A DNA stretch of 64,000 nt, from NCBI RefSeq assembly GCF_010993965.1, contig NZ_WIXM01000003.1, positions 209,217 to 273,216 of the forward strand. Reading direction: 5' to 3'. Positions 53,167 through 63,705 of this stretch are shown here, one piece after another. Source of the stretch: Gracilibacillus sp. YIM 98692 (GTDB lineage Bacteria > Bacillota > Bacilli > Bacillales > Amphibacillaceae). The position numbers and the translations under genes were made by a program. The notes below the pieces were generated by a model. The model was not told the origin of the DNA. It saw only the letters and a list, made by a program, of their open reading frames with translations, and searched no databases. Position 1 is the stretch's first letter. Each line of letters begins with the position of its first letter.

Positions 53167-53300
53167 GAAAAGCGCAAGCGCCTTGGTCACCCTAGGGCAA
53201 TAAGTCGAGCCTCTATGTGGTGCTTTCTTACCACAAAGAGGCTCGGCTTAAGACCTCGAGGGGGTAGTCGCTGGAGCTAGACAGCGAAAGCGTAAATTTT
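53166..53300 (+). repeat. Family 4 repeat, large hairpin
   Basis: Starts AGAAAAGCGCAAGCGCCTTGG directly after norM. Hairpin TAAGTCGAGCCTCTATGTGG (53201-53220, plus one T) with its near-perfect complement at 53230-53250. Flanks ACCCTAGGG and ACCTCGAGGGGGTAG, then CGCTGGAGCTAGACAGCG. I recall elements with GCGCCTTGGTCA...CTCGAGGGGGTAGGCGCTGGAGCTAGACA in many Bacillus genomes; the name is not known to me. It may serve as the norM terminator. Confidence 0.75.
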
Positions 53301-53484
53301 TATGCTTTCTTATCTTATATGAAAAACCGAGCAAAATCCGCCCGGTCCTATCTGCTTATCTTACAAGAACAAATTCGCATCAGAACAAAAATGTGATATA
53401 AACTAATTGGGTATAATATACAATACGAAGTAAGTGCTAAACTCACTCTCATGTTTATTACAAATGAATTTTATACTCCCTTTC

Positions 53485-54909
53485 CTATTTCCGAAGATTC
53501 ATGACAATTAAACGCTCTTCTGTCATTTCTTCTATGGAGTACTTTGGTCCTTCTTTGCCATTTCCACTATCTTTCACACCACCATATGGCATTAAATCCA
53601 CCCGATATTGCGAGCCGTCGTTAATCATAAATCCACCAACCTCTACACGCTTTGCTGCATAGAAAGCTGTGTCAATATTTTGGGTGAAAATACCACCTTG
53701 TAAGCCATAATCAGATTGATTGATCTCTTTCAAGCACTCATCTAAATCCTGAAACCCAATCACACTAGCAACCGGTGCAAAAATTTCCTCGCAAACCACT
53801 CGCATCTCTGGTTTTACGTCTGTTAACACGGTCGGCTCTAATAAGGCACCTTCCCTTTGACCACCGTATGCCAAAGTAGCACCATCTTTGACAGCTTCTT
53901 GAATCCATTCCTCTGCTCGTTTTGCCTCTTTTTCCGAAATCATTGGTCCAACATCTGTTTCTACATTCGTTGGATCTCCTACTTTTAATTGCTTGATATG
54001 TTGAATATACTTTTCTAAAAAACTTTTTAGTACCGATGCATGTACATAGACACGTTGTACCGATATACACACTTGCCCAGCAAAAGCAAAACTCTGAGCC
54101 GCTAATGTTTGAGCCGCATAGTCTATATCTGCTTCTTTATCTACAATTACAGGAGAATTGTTTCCTAATTCCAAAATTAATCTATTAAGGCCAGTTTGCT
54201 GCTTTAACTGTAACCCTACTTCCGCACTCCCTGTAAAAGTATATAAAGCTATACGCTCATCTTTCATCAACTGTTTGCCAACAACTGAGCCAGGACCTAC
54301 TACTACCTGAAGTAAACCTTTTGGAAGTCCTGCTTCTTCTAGCAGGTTTGCTAGCTTTAAAGATGAAATAGGTGTCGCACTGGCTGGCTTTAAAACAACC
54401 GCATTTCCAGCAGCAATTGCTGGCGCCACTTTATGTGCAACTAAATTAAGCGGGAAATTAAACGGACTAATGGCTGCTACCACACCAACAGGTACTTTAA
54501 TTGTAAATGCAAGTCGATTTTCTGAACCAGGTGCAGCTTCTACGGGCACACCTTCCCCTTGAAGCCGTTTCGCCTCTTCTGCAGCAACTAAAAAGGTTTG
54601 AGCAGAACGGTCAATTTCACTACGGGCTTGCTTTAGCGGCTTCCCTGCCTCTAATGTTATCGTTCGAGCTAGATCTTCTTTACGTTTTTGTAATAATTCA
54701 GATGTCTTTTGCAATATCTTAAACCTCTCAAAAGGAGGCAGCTGATGTAACTCAAAAGCTTTTTTGGCACTATTTACAGCGTGATCTACTAATGGTTCAT
54801 CTGCTTGTCCAACTTTAGCAAACGGCTTTTGGGCATATTTATCGTACACTTCCATCCATTGTTTACCGTCAACCCATTTTCCATCTATTAATAACGAATA
54901 CGTTTCCAA
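53485..54909 (-). CDS. NAD(P)+-dependent aldehyde dehydrogenase family protein
   Basis: About 474 residues. Catalytic set (numbering from GTG 54918): Asn154 (SPFNFP), Glu250 in LELGNNSPVIV, Cys284 in GQVCISVQR. The Glu motif reads LGNN instead of the common LGGK, as in some lactaldehyde/phosphonoacetaldehyde-type subgroups. Start is uncertain: GAGGTG is followed by GTG (54918, too close) or by TTG at 54909 after eight bases; I used TTG. Substrate unknown. Monocistronic. Confidence 0.9.
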   Translation of the reverse strand: METYSLLIDGKWVDGKQWMEVYDKYAQKPFAKVGQADEPLVDHAVNSAKKAFELHQLPPFERFKILQKTSELLQKRKEDLARTITLEAGKPLKQARSEIDRSAQTFLVAAEEAKRLQGEGVPVEAAPGSENRLAFTIKVPVGVVAAISPFNFPLNLVAHKVAPAIAAGNAVVLKPASATPISSLKLANLLEEAGLPKGLLQVVVGPGSVVGKQLMKDERIALYTFTGSAEVGLQLKQQTGLNRLILELGNNSPVIVDKEADIDYAAQTLAAQSFAFAGQVCISVQRVYVHASVLKSFLEKYIQHIKQLKVGDPTNVETDVGPMISEKEAKRAEEWIQEAVKDGATLAYGGQREGALLEPTVLTDVKPEMRVVCEEIFAPVASVIGFQDLDECLKEINQSDYGLQGGIFTQNIDTAFYAAKRVEVGGFMINDGSQYRVDLMPYGGVKDSGNGKEGPKYSIEEMTEERLIVMNLRK

Positions 54910-54928
54910 ATCGTACACCTCACTTTTT

Positions 54929-55066
54929 TATCGCGGTGAACAGTCGCCCGTAAGACCTACACTTCAAGACTTACGTGGGGATAATGGACGCTAGCACCCT
55001 GATAAGTTTCGCTAACCAGCAGTGGGAATGAACCCCCCCCACTACTGGAAGTCTCGCTTTATAAAT
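54929..55066 (-). repeat. Family 3 repeat, inverted copy
   Basis: On the minus strand: AAAGCGAGACTTCC, hairpin CCAGTAGTGGG (55048-55038) with CCCACTGCTGG (55026-55016), TTAGCGAAACTTATCAGGG, GTCCATTATCCCCAC, AAGTCTTGAAGTG and GACTGTTCACC at the end. Hairpin bases differ from the 36546 copy but the pairing is kept. Confidence 0.85.
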
Positions 55067-55111
55067 GGTTTACCACTCACATCATATTCTAAACCATACT
55101 TTATTTCGTTG

Positions 55112-55684
55112 TTATTTCATTGTGTATGACTTCACTGAAGAATATTGGTAATCATGGAATTGATCTAGTAATGCTGCAGGTTTTTCCTCTAAAATAGCTA
55201 ATGAATGAAACTTCTTTTGCATGAAGCCTTCTTTTACCATATGATCAAACAAATCAGCAATAGGCTGATAGTAATGATGAATATTAAGTAACCCAAAAGG
55301 TTTTTGATGAATGCCAATTTGTGCCCATGTAAAAATCTCAAAAAATTCTTCTAACGTCCCAGGCCCACCAGGCATAGCAATAAAACCATCGGCAAGCTCT
55401 GCCATTTTGGCCTTTCTTTCATGCATGGTATCGACCGTGTAAAGTTTGGTTAATTCTAAATGAGCAACCTCTTTTTTATGTAACATTTCGGGAATCACAC
55501 CTATCACTTCACCGCCTTCTTTTAAAACAGTATCTGCGATGATTCCCATTAAGCCAACACTAGCCCCACCATAAATTAACGTAATGTTGCGCTTTGCTAA
55601 TTCTTTCCCAAGGGCAACAGCCCCTTGACGATATACTTCATTTTCTCCCATGCTGGAACCACAAAAGACAGCAATTCTCTTCAT
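55112..55684 (-). CDS. yvdD: LOG-family (cytokinin riboside monophosphate phosphoribohydrolase) protein
   Basis: 190 residues from ATG 55684 (GAGGTG nine bases earlier). LOG motifs: FCGSSMG at the N-terminus, YGGASVGLMG, MHERKAKMAELADGFI and the catalytic PGGPGTLEEFFE. Releases base from nucleoside 5'-monophosphates in known family members; true substrate in Bacillus is unsure. A hairpin terminator lies upstream of it and it is single. Confidence 0.88.
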   Translation of the reverse strand: MKRIAVFCGSSMGENEVYRQGAVALGKELAKRNITLIYGGASVGLMGIIADTVLKEGGEVIGVIPEMLHKKEVAHLELTKLYTVDTMHERKAKMAELADGFIAMPGGPGTLEEFFEIFTWAQIGIHQKPFGLLNIHHYYQPIADLFDHMVKEGFMQKKFHSLAILEEKPAALLDQFHDYQYSSVKSYTMK

Positions 55685-55807
55685 ATTGTATCTCACCTCA
55701 ACCTGTATTTATCTAATTCCATGATACCGCATAACCAAAAAAGCGCAAGCAACCCGATCTATTCGACAAAATCCAATCACATCCTGCGCGTTTCTTCTTC
55801 TCGAATA

Positions 55808-55846
55808 AAAAGCACAAGCATTATCATAACGCTTGTGCTATTGCTT
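55808..55846 (-). terminator. Hairpin terminator between nupC and the LOG gene
   Basis: On the minus strand AGCACAAGC and GCTTGTGCT pair around an 11-base loop, followed by TTTTTATTC. It sits after the family 3 copy behind nupC. The bases just below it (55739-55760, AAGCGCAAGC) recall the start of family 4. Confidence 0.75.
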
Positions 55847-55847
55847 T

Positions 55848-55992
55848 TATCATGATGAACATCGTCCGTAATTCCACTTCAAGACTTAAAAAGTAAAAAT
55901 AGGGAAATTGCGGTCGCTAGCACTCTGATAAGTTTCGCTTACTATCAGTGGGGATGAAGAAAACCCCCACTGATAGAAATCTCTCTTTATAA
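55848..55992 (-). repeat. Family 3 repeat, inverted copy touching the nupC stop codon
   Basis: On the minus strand: ATAAAGAGAGATTT, hairpin CTATCAGTGGGG (55976-55965) with CCCCACTGATAG (55953-55942), GTAAGCGAAACTTATCAG, TGCTAGCGACCG, AAGTCTTGAAGTGG, TTACGGACGATG. The element starts right at the nupC stop codon. Confidence 0.85.
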
Positions 55993-57180
55993 GAATAATC
56001 CTGCCATTGTTGCAGATAGGATAGAACCAAGGGTGGCACCAACCAATAATTTAAAACCGAATTTGGACACCGCTGCCCCTTTTTCCGTATCGATTCCCTG
56101 TACGGTTCCTGCAATGATCCCAATCGAAGAAAAGTTCGCAAAACTCGTTAAAAACACAGATACGATACCTACTGTTTTCTCCGATAGTGTATCTACTAAT
56201 GGCTCTAATTCCAGCATGGCTACAAATTCATTGGTAATAATTTTCGTTCCCATAATACCACCTGCTTGGATAAGTTCGCCAGGTGCTATACCCATTAAGA
56301 AACCAATGGGAGCTAAGACATAACCCAATATTTCTTGCAATGTGATTCCTGCAAAAATTGATTGAATGATCCAGTTTACTAATTCGAGTGATGCAATAAA
56401 TGCGATTAACATGGCAGCAACAATTAAAGCAATTTTACCGCCATCCAGCGCACCATTTCCCATCGCTTCAAAAAAGCTATTGGAATCTGATACATCTTTA
56501 ATTTGAACATCATCATCTTCTTTATCCATATCAACAGGGGCTATAATGGAAGCGATAATTAAAGAACTAAACATATTTAACGGAATAGCTACTAACACAT
56601 ATTGAGCTGGAAGCATTTGAATATAAGCACCAACGATAGATGCTGATACAGATCCCATCGCAGAAGCACTAACAATGTAGAGCCTATTGTTATTTAAGTG
56701 ATGAAATTGTGACTTGATAGCTATGAGTGCTTCTGATTGCCCAAAGAACATACTGTTTACAGCATTAAATGACTCCACCTTTGGTAAGCCAGTAATGGCA
56801 GAAATAATTCCCCCCAAGTACTTAATAATAAAAGGCAAAATGCGTAAATACGTAAGTACAGACAAAATGGTGGAGAAGAAAATAATAATAAGTAATACAT
56901 TAAAGAAAAAGGCACCAGACTCCCCAACTTCAATACCGCCTAATACAAAGTCTACACCTTCAGAACCGAACTCAATCAGTTTGTTAAATGCTTTGGAAAT
57001 GGCATTAATAATGGCTTCACCAATAGATGTCATAAACATAAACCAAGTGGTAAGAATTTGTGCCACTAACATAATAGCAACACCAACAAAATTAACTTTC
57101 TTGCGATTATTGGACATAGCATAAGCAATGGCAAGAACGATAATTATTGCTATTAACCCTAATAATATTCCCACAATCAT
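55987..57180 (-). CDS. nupC: NupC-type concentrative nucleoside transporter
   Basis: 397 residues, CNT family, proton- or sodium-linked uptake of nucleosides. Features: N-terminal helix GILLGLIAIIIVLAIAYAMS; core FFNVLLIIIFFSTILSVLTY, SMFFGQSEALIAIKS (nucleoside binding), ASIVGAYIQMLPAQYVL, and EFVAMLEL; C-terminal LTSFANFSSIGIIAGTVQG. GGAGG stands two bases before ATG 57180 and eight before GTG 57174, so either start is possible. Confidence 0.92.
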   Translation of the reverse strand: MIVGILLGLIAIIIVLAIAYAMSNNRKKVNFVGVAIMLVAQILTTWFMFMTSIGEAIINAISKAFNKLIEFGSEGVDFVLGGIEVGESGAFFFNVLLIIIFFSTILSVLTYLRILPFIIKYLGGIISAITGLPKVESFNAVNSMFFGQSEALIAIKSQFHHLNNNRLYIVSASAMGSVSASIVGAYIQMLPAQYVLVAIPLNMFSSLIIASIIAPVDMDKEDDDVQIKDVSDSNSFFEAMGNGALDGGKIALIVAAMLIAFIASLELVNWIIQSIFAGITLQEILGYVLAPIGFLMGIAPGELIQAGGIMGTKIITNEFVAMLELEPLVDTLSEKTVGIVSVFLTSFANFSSIGIIAGTVQGIDTEKGAAVSKFGFKLLVGATLGSILSATMAGLFL

Positions 57181-57293
57181 TTCCTCCCTAATACATATTC
57201 CATACATTATCCTACTTTCCCCTTTTAAAGCAGAATAATCCCTAGTTTAGCATGAAAATCCTGTGAAACTTAAAAGAAAAAATATTTTGAATA

Positions 57294-57779
57294 TTAGTGA
57301 GGACGAAAGGAGTTTGCCACTTGAATAAAGTCCCTTTTATCTAATTCTTTTTCACTAGCTCTATAAGTAATTTCATAAGTAATGCCTGCTTTTTCCCATG
57401 TTAATTTTTTCGAATATTTCTCGTTCACATAGTAACCTGGTATATTACCATTCATTTCTACTTTATTTGCTTTGTCTTCGTTGACTGCCATTTCATCATT
57501 AATCATTTGTATCGTTAAAATATCATTTTCCACTGTAAAAAGACTAATATCAAATGCTTCCGTTTCGCCTATATAAAATTGATCAGTGACAAGTACTTCT
57601 GCAAGGATAGGAACATATGAAGGTAATTCAGGCTGAAATGATAGACTTTCCACAGCTTGCTTCACTTCATCTTTTTCATAAGGATAATATCCTTCTGGAA
57701 TGGCTTCACCCTGTCCTGTACAAGCTGAAATCAAGCATAAAATTATACTATAAGTTACTAATTTCCTAATCCATATCAT
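57294..57779 (-). CDS. Lipoprotein of unknown function
   Basis: 161 residues from ATG 57779 (GGAGG ten bases earlier). Signal peptide with lipobox LISAC (Cys20). The mature part is an acidic domain with beta-rich pattern (PSYVPILAEVLVTDQFYI, MINDEMAVNEDKANK, ITYEITYRASEKELDKRDF), perhaps DUF4367-like. No function recognised. Confidence 0.75.
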   Translation of the reverse strand: MIWIRKLVTYSIILCLISACTGQGEAIPEGYYPYEKDEVKQAVESLSFQPELPSYVPILAEVLVTDQFYIGETEAFDISLFTVENDILTIQMINDEMAVNEDKANKVEMNGNIPGYYVNEKYSKKLTWEKAGITYEITYRASEKELDKRDFIQVANSFRPH

Positions 57780-57944
57780 ACTTGTCTGTCCTCCATCATA
57801 GTTTAATATCACATTAGAGTAGACGAATATTATACCAAAAAAGTTTCATTAAACAACCAAATCTGACAAAATCCGAGCATTTTTCATTTCAACATTCGCG
57901 TAATATATAAAAGATCTTAAAAAAGGCGGAAAAAAGCTAATCAT

Positions 57945-57967
57945 TCTTTACTTGCTTGCATAGAATA
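57945..57967 (+). promoter_or_regulatory. Possible SigE promoter of yhbH
   Basis: CATAGAAT (57959-57966) resembles the SigE -10 CATACAMT; a poor -35 (ATCATTC) lies about 14-15 bases before it. yhbH is a SigE gene in B. subtilis. Weak. Confidence 0.3.
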
Positions 57968-57992
57968 AAATAATACAAGCGGAGGAGGGGAT

Positions 57993-59165
57993 TTGTTGGT
58001 GAAATATAATTTCGTAATAGCAGAAGAAGATTGGTCCCTCCATCGAAAAGGGTTTGATGACCAAAAAAGACACCAAGAAAAGATCAAGGAAGTATTAAAG
58101 AAAAAGTTGCCTGACATTGTTAGTGAAGAAAATATTATCATGTCCAAAGGAAAAGAAATTATTCGTATTCCCATTCGGTCATTAGATGAATACAAAATCC
58201 GCTACAGTCAATCAAAAAATAAGCATGTCGGGCAAGGCGATGGAGATAGTAGTGTAGGAGACGTAGTTGCTAAAGATCCACAAGCACAGAAAGGGCAGAA
58301 AGGGCAAAAAGGTGAAAAAGCAGGTGATAAGCCCGGCAGTGATTATTATGAAGCAGAAATTGACTTCGAAACTTTAGAGGAAGCTTTTTTTGCTGAATTA
58401 TCATTACCAAACTTAAGAGAGAAAGAAAAAGATAATATTAAAATTACCGATGTAGAGTTTCGTGATATTCGTAAACAGGGATTAACAGGTAATATTGATA
58501 AAAAGCGTACAATGCTTGCTTCTTATCGTCGAAATGCTTTAGAAGGAAATCCGTCCTTTTCACCTATTTATCCAGATGACCTAAGATATAAGACATGGGA
58601 TAACATTGAGAAACCAGAATCAAAAGCAGTGGTGTTAGCCATGATGGATACAAGTGGTTCGATGGGACAATTTGAGAAATATGTAGCTCGCAGTTTTTAT
58701 TTTTGGATGGTTCGATTTTTAAGAAAAAAATACGAAACCGTAGACGTAGAATTTATTGCGCACCACACGGAAGCTAAAGTTGTCGATGAAGAATCTTTCT
58801 TTACTAAAGGAGAAAGTGGGGGGACAATTTGTTCATCAGCCTACCGAAAAGCTCTAGAACTAGTTGACGAAAAATATCCTGTAAGCCGTTACAATATCTA
58901 CCCATTCCATTTCTCTGATGGAGACAATTTAACATCAGATAATCGCCGTTCGAAAGAAGCTGTCAATCAACTGTTAGAACATGCAAGTATGTTTTGTTAC
59001 GGTGAAGTCAATCAATATAATCGCTATTCCACTCTCATGCAAGCATATAAAGATATGGAACATCCTCGATTCAAAAAATTTGTGCTTAAAGATAAAAAAG
59101 ACGTATTTTACGCTATGAAACATTTCTTCAGCGAAGCCGACACTGAGAATAGTTACTCTTCTTAA
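57993..59165 (+). CDS. yhbH: Sporulation protein YhbH (UPF0229, VWA-like)
   Basis: 390 residues. N-terminal [12 protein letters not shown] and [12 protein letters not shown], central [15 protein letters not shown] low-complexity part, then a von Willebrand A-like domain with MIDAS sequence MMDTSGSMG and [33 protein letters not shown]. The family (E. coli YeaH) works in the same pathway as the PrkA kinase and SpoVR. Start codon TTG 57993 after GGAGGAGGGG, with GTG 57999 as an alternative. Confidence 0.93.
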   Translation: MLVKYNFVIAEEDWSLHRKGFDDQKRHQEKIKEVLKKKLPDIVSEENIIMSKGKEIIRIPIRSLDEYKIRYSQSKNKHVGQGDGDSSVGDVVAKDPQAQKGQKGQKGEKAGDKPGSDYYEAEIDFETLEEAFFAELSLPNLREKEKDNIKITDVEFRDIRKQGLTGNIDKKRTMLASYRRNALEGNPSFSPIYPDDLRYKTWDNIEKPESKAVVLAMMDTSGSMGQFEKYVARSFYFWMVRFLRKKYETVDVEFIAHHTEAKVVDEESFFTKGESGGTICSSAYRKALELVDEKYPVSRYNIYPFHFSDGDNLTSDNRRSKEAVNQLLEHASMFCYGEVNQYNRYSTLMQAYKDMEHPRFKKFVLKDKKDVFYAMKHFFSEADTENSYSS

Positions 59166-59179
59166 AACTTATTATTTCT

Positions 59180-59296
59180 GAAGAAAACTAGGCGAAGCGC
59201 AGTGCAGTAGCCTAGTTGTACTTTTCTATATTCCTAAAATTATCCACTACGTCGAGATTATTTACTTGCTGACAATTTAACTTTCCTATACGGCAA
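59180..59296 (+). repeat. Family 2 repeat, variant copy (2g)
   Basis: GAAGAAAACTAGGCGAAGCG, then TAGTTGTACTTTTCTATATTCC, CTACGTCGAGATTATTTAC, CTTGCTGACAATTTAAC and CCTATACGG. Same order as copies 2e and 2f, diverged. Lies between convergent yhbH and odhB. Confidence 0.75.
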
Positions 59297-59299
59297 TTA

Positions 59300-59334
59300 A
59301 AAAGCACTCACCTTTCCTTTGGTGAGTGCTTTCT
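59300..59334. terminator. Bidirectional terminator yhbH / odhAB
   Basis: AAAGCACTCACC (59301-59312) with GGTGAGTGCTTT (59321-59332), T-rich on the minus strand (TTTTTAATTG). Confidence 0.88.
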
Positions 59335-59346
59335 CTCATTCCTTAA

Positions 59347-60639
59347 TTATCCTTCTAACAATAAGTCATATGGATCTTCCAGCAATTGTTTAATTCGAAC
59401 TAAGAATTGCACCGCTTCTTTTCCATCTACAATTCTGTGATCATAGGATAATGCAATATACATCATTGGACGTACTTCAATGGAATCATCCGGCATGACT
59501 ACTGGTCGCTTTTGAATCGTGTGCATTCCTAAAATTCCGACTTGTGGTGTATTTAAAATCGGAGTAGAAAGTAAGGAACCAAAGATTCCACCGTTTGTAA
59601 TTGTAAATGACCCACCCTGTAAATCACTAATTTGCAATTCTTTCTTTTTCGCTTTTGTACCTAAATCTGCGATCTCTGATTCAATTCCAGCGAAATCTAA
59701 TCGGTCTGCATCACGTACTACAGGTACTACGAGGCCATCATCAGTTGATACTGCAATCCCAATATCATAGAATTTTTTCAATACAATATCGTTATCTTGA
59801 ATTTCTGCATTGATATATGGAAATTCTCTTAATGCACTAACAACCGCTTTAGTAAAGAAGGACATAAATCCTAATTTAATGCCATGTTTATCTTGGAAGT
59901 TATCCTTTCTTTCACTGCGCAGCTTCATCACAGCTGACATATCAACTTCATTAAAAGTTGTTAACATCGCTGCTGTTTGTTGAGCTTCTACTAAGCGATT
60001 AGCAATCGTCTTACGGCGTCTTGTCATCTTCACTCGTTCTACTGGCTTATCAAATTCTTGTTTGCTATCAGTTTGAGACGATGCTTTTTTCTCAGATTTA
60101 GAAGACTTCTGCTCTGATTTCGCCGCCTTTGATAAATTCTCTACATCCTCAGGACGAATTCGACCTAATGGGTCATTAGGAACTACTTGATTTAAATCAA
60201 TTCCCAATTCACGAGCTCGTTTTCTTGCAGCAGGTGACGCCACCACTTTTTGATCTTTGCCTGCTTTTTTCGGCTCTGTCCCTGTTGCTTCTTTTTTACT
60301 TGGAGCTTTCTCCTCTTTTGTTTCTTGCTGTTTTGATTCTGATGGAGTTGATTCTTCCGGTGTTGAAGGTTCTTCCTCTTTGTCTGAAGATCCGCCAGCT
60401 TCACCGTTTTCGTCTACTTTAGCGATTACTTCACCAACCTCGACGTCATCTCCAGCCTCTTTAGCCAGCTCTGATATAACGCCACTGTAATCGGCATTTA
60501 CCTCTACATTTACTTTGTCAGTTTCTAGTTCACAAATAGGATCTCCTTTTTCAACCTTGTCCCCTTCACTCACAAGCCATTCTGCAATCGTACCTTCTGT
60601 AATAGATTCTGCTAATTCTGGGACCTTAATTTCCTTCAT
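59347..60639 (-). CDS. odhB: Dihydrolipoyllysine succinyltransferase (E2 of 2-oxoglutarate dehydrogenase)
   Basis: 430 residues. Lipoyl domain with lipoyl Lys42 in [11 protein letters not shown], an acidic and Lys-rich linker (about 78-130), E1/E3-binding domain around residue 135-165 ([15 protein letters not shown]), a second linker, then the catalytic domain ending [16 protein letters not shown] with the His/Asp active site. Transfers succinyl to CoA. RBS GGAGGAG; the ATG lies within the end of odhA (14-base overlap), so the two are coupled. Confidence 0.96.
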   Translation of the reverse strand: MKEIKVPELAESITEGTIAEWLVSEGDKVEKGDPICELETDKVNVEVNADYSGVISELAKEAGDDVEVGEVIAKVDENGEAGGSSDKEEEPSTPEESTPSESKQQETKEEKAPSKKEATGTEPKKAGKDQKVVASPAARKRARELGIDLNQVVPNDPLGRIRPEDVENLSKAAKSEQKSSKSEKKASSQTDSKQEFDKPVERVKMTRRRKTIANRLVEAQQTAAMLTTFNEVDMSAVMKLRSERKDNFQDKHGIKLGFMSFFTKAVVSALREFPYINAEIQDNDIVLKKFYDIGIAVSTDDGLVVPVVRDADRLDFAGIESEIADLGTKAKKKELQISDLQGGSFTITNGGIFGSLLSTPILNTPQVGILGMHTIQKRPVVMPDDSIEVRPMMYIALSYDHRIVDGKEAVQFLVRIKQLLEDPYDLLLEG

Positions 60640-63496
60640 TGGTTTCTCCTCCTTCAGACAGCTCTAATGCTCTTTCTACTAGGCGACGTTGCTCCGTTTT
60701 ATGAATATGTGGATCACCAACAGATGGTGAAGATCGTTGGCACCTTCCAACATAGTGTAAGTCAATAGGTGTTTCTTCTAACATTCTGAAAAATAGTTCT
60801 TTCACAAAATTCCAGCTTCCCATATTTTTAGGCTCTTCTTGCACCCAAACTAAATCTTTAAGGTTTGGACAACCATCTATTACTTCCTGTATTTTCTTCT
60901 CAGGAAACGGATAAATTTGCTCTAAACGAATAACCTGAATATGTTCACAGGCCTCTTTATGATTTTCCATTTTCTCAGCAATATCTACCATCACTTTTCC
61001 AGTACCAATCAAGAGCCTTGTTGCTTTCTTTGAAGTTAACTCTAGACCAGGTTGCGGAATAATCGGATTAAACTTCCCATTTGAAAACTCTTCTAGGGCC
61101 GACACAACTCTTGGACTGCGCAATAAACTTTTTGGTGTCAACACTACTAATGGTCGTGAGGCATCACTATTTACGAGTGCTGCTTGTCTTCTTAACAAAT
61201 GGAAGAATTGGGCACTTGTTGTCACATTGGCAACAATCCAGTTATTTTCTGCTGCCATTGTTAAAAAGCGTTCCATTCTAGCACTAGAATGCTCCGGCCC
61301 TTGCCCTTCATAACCATGCGGTAATAGCATCACCATGTTAGAACGTTCATCCCACTTTGCTCGAGCGGATGAAATAAACTGATCAAAAATTACTTGTCCT
61401 GCGTTGGCAAAATCACCAAATTGTGCTTCCCAGAGTACTAGAGTTTTTGGTGCTTTGACACTGTAACCATATTCAAAACCTAACACTGCAGCTTCAGATA
61501 ACGGACTGTTATGAATATCAAAAGTTGCCTTTGCTTCATCTAATCCGTGCATTGGGCAATACGTCTCTGTTGACTCTACATCATGTAATACTAAATGGCG
61601 GTGAGCAAACGTACCACGCTCAGAATCTTGCCCAGTTAAACGTATTGGAATACCGTCTTGCAAGATGGAAGCATAAGCTAAAGCTTCCCCTACTGCCCAA
61701 TCTGCTTTTTGCTCTTTTTCAAATGTCTCATGACGTTTTTTCAATATCTTTTCTAATTTCTTAAAACTTTGAAAACCTTCTGGCCTTTTTAAAAGCCCTT
61801 TGTTTAATGACAATAGATCATCTTTTGGAACAGCTGTTTCAATATCACTTAATCCATTACGCAATGCTTGAGGAACCGGCAATGCTTCAGGATTTTCATT
61901 GGTATTCTCAATCATTTCATCAAAAATACCTTGCAATTTGTTATGAACAGCTTCCTTCATTTCTTCAAAGGTTTTTTCTGTAATAACCTCTTCTTCTTGC
62001 AATAGGTTAGCATAAACATCTGCACATGTAGGATGTTTATCAATGGTTTTATATAGAACAGGTTGTGTCGCTCTTGGCTCGTCCATTTCGTTATGTCCAT
62101 AACGACGATAACCTACTAAATCAATTAACACATCTTTTTGGAACTTTTTACGATAGTCATAGGCAAGAAGTGCTGCTGAAAGACATGCTTCTGGATCATC
62201 TGCATTTACATGAATAATTGGTACTTCAAAACCTTTCGCTAAGTCACTAGCATAACGTGTCGAACGCCCTTGATGTTGACCTGTCGTAAAACCAACTAAG
62301 TTGTTGGCAATAATATGAAGGGTTCCACCAGTTTGATAGCCTGGTAAAGCACTTAAGTTAAAAGTCTCTGCAACGACGCCTTCTCCAATAAAAGCGGCAT
62401 CCCCATGAATAAGTATACTAAATGCCTTATTAACATCTTGTTCCGTTTTTCCTTTTTTAAATCGGAAATCTTGTGCCGCTCTTGTAAAACCTTCTACTAC
62501 AGGATTTACAAACTCTAAATGTGACGGGTTATGCGCAAGCGTTATCTTAGTAGGTGAGGGTTTTTCTTCCCCAACTTCACGCTTCGCACCAAAGTGATAT
62601 TTTACATCTCCTGTCCAACCATATGTAATCGCTCTTGAACCAGGAGAAGATGGTATTAACTCTTTATCAGCTGAAGGATGGAATTCAGAGAATAATTTAT
62701 CAAATGGCTTTCCTAAGATATGTGTTAAAACACTTAATCTACCACGGTGCGCCATCCCCATTAAAATTTCCTCTGTTTCATCATAAAAAGAGCTTTGTAC
62801 AATGCGGTCCAGCATAGGTACCATCATTTCTAATCCTTCAATAGAAAAACGCTTCTGTGCAACAAACGTTTTGGCTAAGAAGTTTTCAAAACCTTGTACG
62901 TCTACAATCTTTCCAAGCAATTGTTTTTTCTCTTCTTTTGAAAAAGAAAATCGGTATTCACCAGATTCAATATTTTCTTGGAACCAGTGACGCTCTTCAT
63001 CATTATTGACATGATCGTATTCAAAAGAAATATTCCCTGCATATTGATCCATTAAATAATCAACCACATCTTGAGCAGTGTTAATCCCATCTACTTGCTT
63101 TTCCCAGACCCAATTGGAAGGAATCGCTTCCAAAACCTCACTATTAAGCTGGTAATGGGCAGGATCGACAAGCGTTGTATCACTCGATTTCCCAGCTCCC
63201 ACTGGATATATATTCGCTTTCAAATGACCGTAACGCCTAATAGCCTCAACAAGCTTAATTGCTGAGGTTAAATGCCTTGCCCCTATTTGTGATGAAAAGT
63301 CACTACTCCCCTCTGGTACATCTTGTGGTTGATGAATTGACTTTTTAGGTGCTCCAAATTGATCAAACATCTGTCGTAAAGATGGATCAACAGAGTCCTT
63401 ATTCTCCATGTAAAGCTCATACTGTTCTTCTAAATAGCCCATGTTAGGACCGTGAAATTTTTTCCAGAATCTCTCACTGGATTCCTGCTGTGTCAC
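60626..63496 (-). CDS. odhA: 2-oxoglutarate dehydrogenase E1
   Basis: 956 residues, thiamine diphosphate-dependent decarboxylase of the TCA cycle. N-terminal [38 protein letters not shown] (active-site region), ThDP/Mg site [18 protein letters not shown] and [11 protein letters not shown]; transketolase-like C-terminal half with [15 protein letters not shown] and [19 protein letters not shown] start at 63496 after GGGGG. With fumC in the same window it shows an oxidative TCA cycle. Confidence 0.96.
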   Translation of the reverse strand: MTQQESSERFWKKFHGPNMGYLEEQYELYMENKDSVDPSLRQMFDQFGAPKKSIHQPQDVPEGSSDFSSQIGARHLTSAIKLVEAIRRYGHLKANIYPVGAGKSSDTTLVDPAHYQLNSEVLEAIPSNWVWEKQVDGINTAQDVVDYLMDQYAGNISFEYDHVNNDEERHWFQENIESGEYRFSFSKEEKKQLLGKIVDVQGFENFLAKTFVAQKRFSIEGLEMMVPMLDRIVQSSFYDETEEILMGMAHRGRLSVLTHILGKPFDKLFSEFHPSADKELIPSSPGSRAITYGWTGDVKYHFGAKREVGEEKPSPTKITLAHNPSHLEFVNPVVEGFTRAAQDFRFKKGKTEQDVNKAFSILIHGDAAFIGEGVVAETFNLSALPGYQTGGTLHIIANNLVGFTTGQHQGRSTRYASDLAKGFEVPIIHVNADDPEACLSAALLAYDYRKKFQKDVLIDLVGYRRYGHNEMDEPRATQPVLYKTIDKHPTCADVYANLLQEEEVITEKTFEEMKEAVHNKLQGIFDEMIENTNENPEALPVPQALRNGLSDIETAVPKDDLLSLNKGLLKRPEGFQSFKKLEKILKKRHETFEKEQKADWAVGEALAYASILQDGIPIRLTGQDSERGTFAHRHLVLHDVESTETYCPMHGLDEAKATFDIHNSPLSEAAVLGFEYGYSVKAPKTLVLWEAQFGDFANAGQVIFDQFISSARAKWDERSNMVMLLPHGYEGQGPEHSSARMERFLTMAAENNWIVANVTTSAQFFHLLRRQAALVNSDASRPLVVLTPKSLLRSPRVVSALEEFSNGKFNPIIPQPGLELTSKKATRLLIGTGKVMVDIAEKMENHKEACEHIQVIRLEQIYPFPEKKIQEVIDGCPNLKDLVWVQEEPKNMGSWNFVKELFFRMLEETPIDLHYVGRCQRSSPSVGDPHIHKTEQRRLVERALELSEGGETNEGN

Positions 63497-63705
63497 GTCT
63501 TATACCCCCATTAGAAGTCACTTTCTCCTGCTTACTTAACTCCCATCCAAATGTCTTAATGAGAAATCATTACATCAATTAATATAACCTATTTTTCCTA
63601 GGGAAACAACATAAATGAGCCGATTATTTTAATTCTTTTAAAAAAAGTTCTGAAACCGCATCAGCAAGGCGTTAAAAGAGCCTAGATAAAGGGCTTCCCT
63701 CTCTT
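63497..63705. other. odhA upstream region
   Basis: AT-rich 209 bases between odhA and the family 1 copy. No clear promoter or operator could be identified, and no open frame with an RBS. Confidence 0.5.

Noticed and set aside
55739..55800. Possible second family 4 copy (AAGCGCAAGC...)
   Set aside because: Only the first 10 bases match; the large hairpin and the CTCGAGGGGG flank are missing.
56714..57124. 136-codon frame opposite nupC
   Set aside because: Antisense shadow of a membrane-protein gene; no RBS and no similarity.
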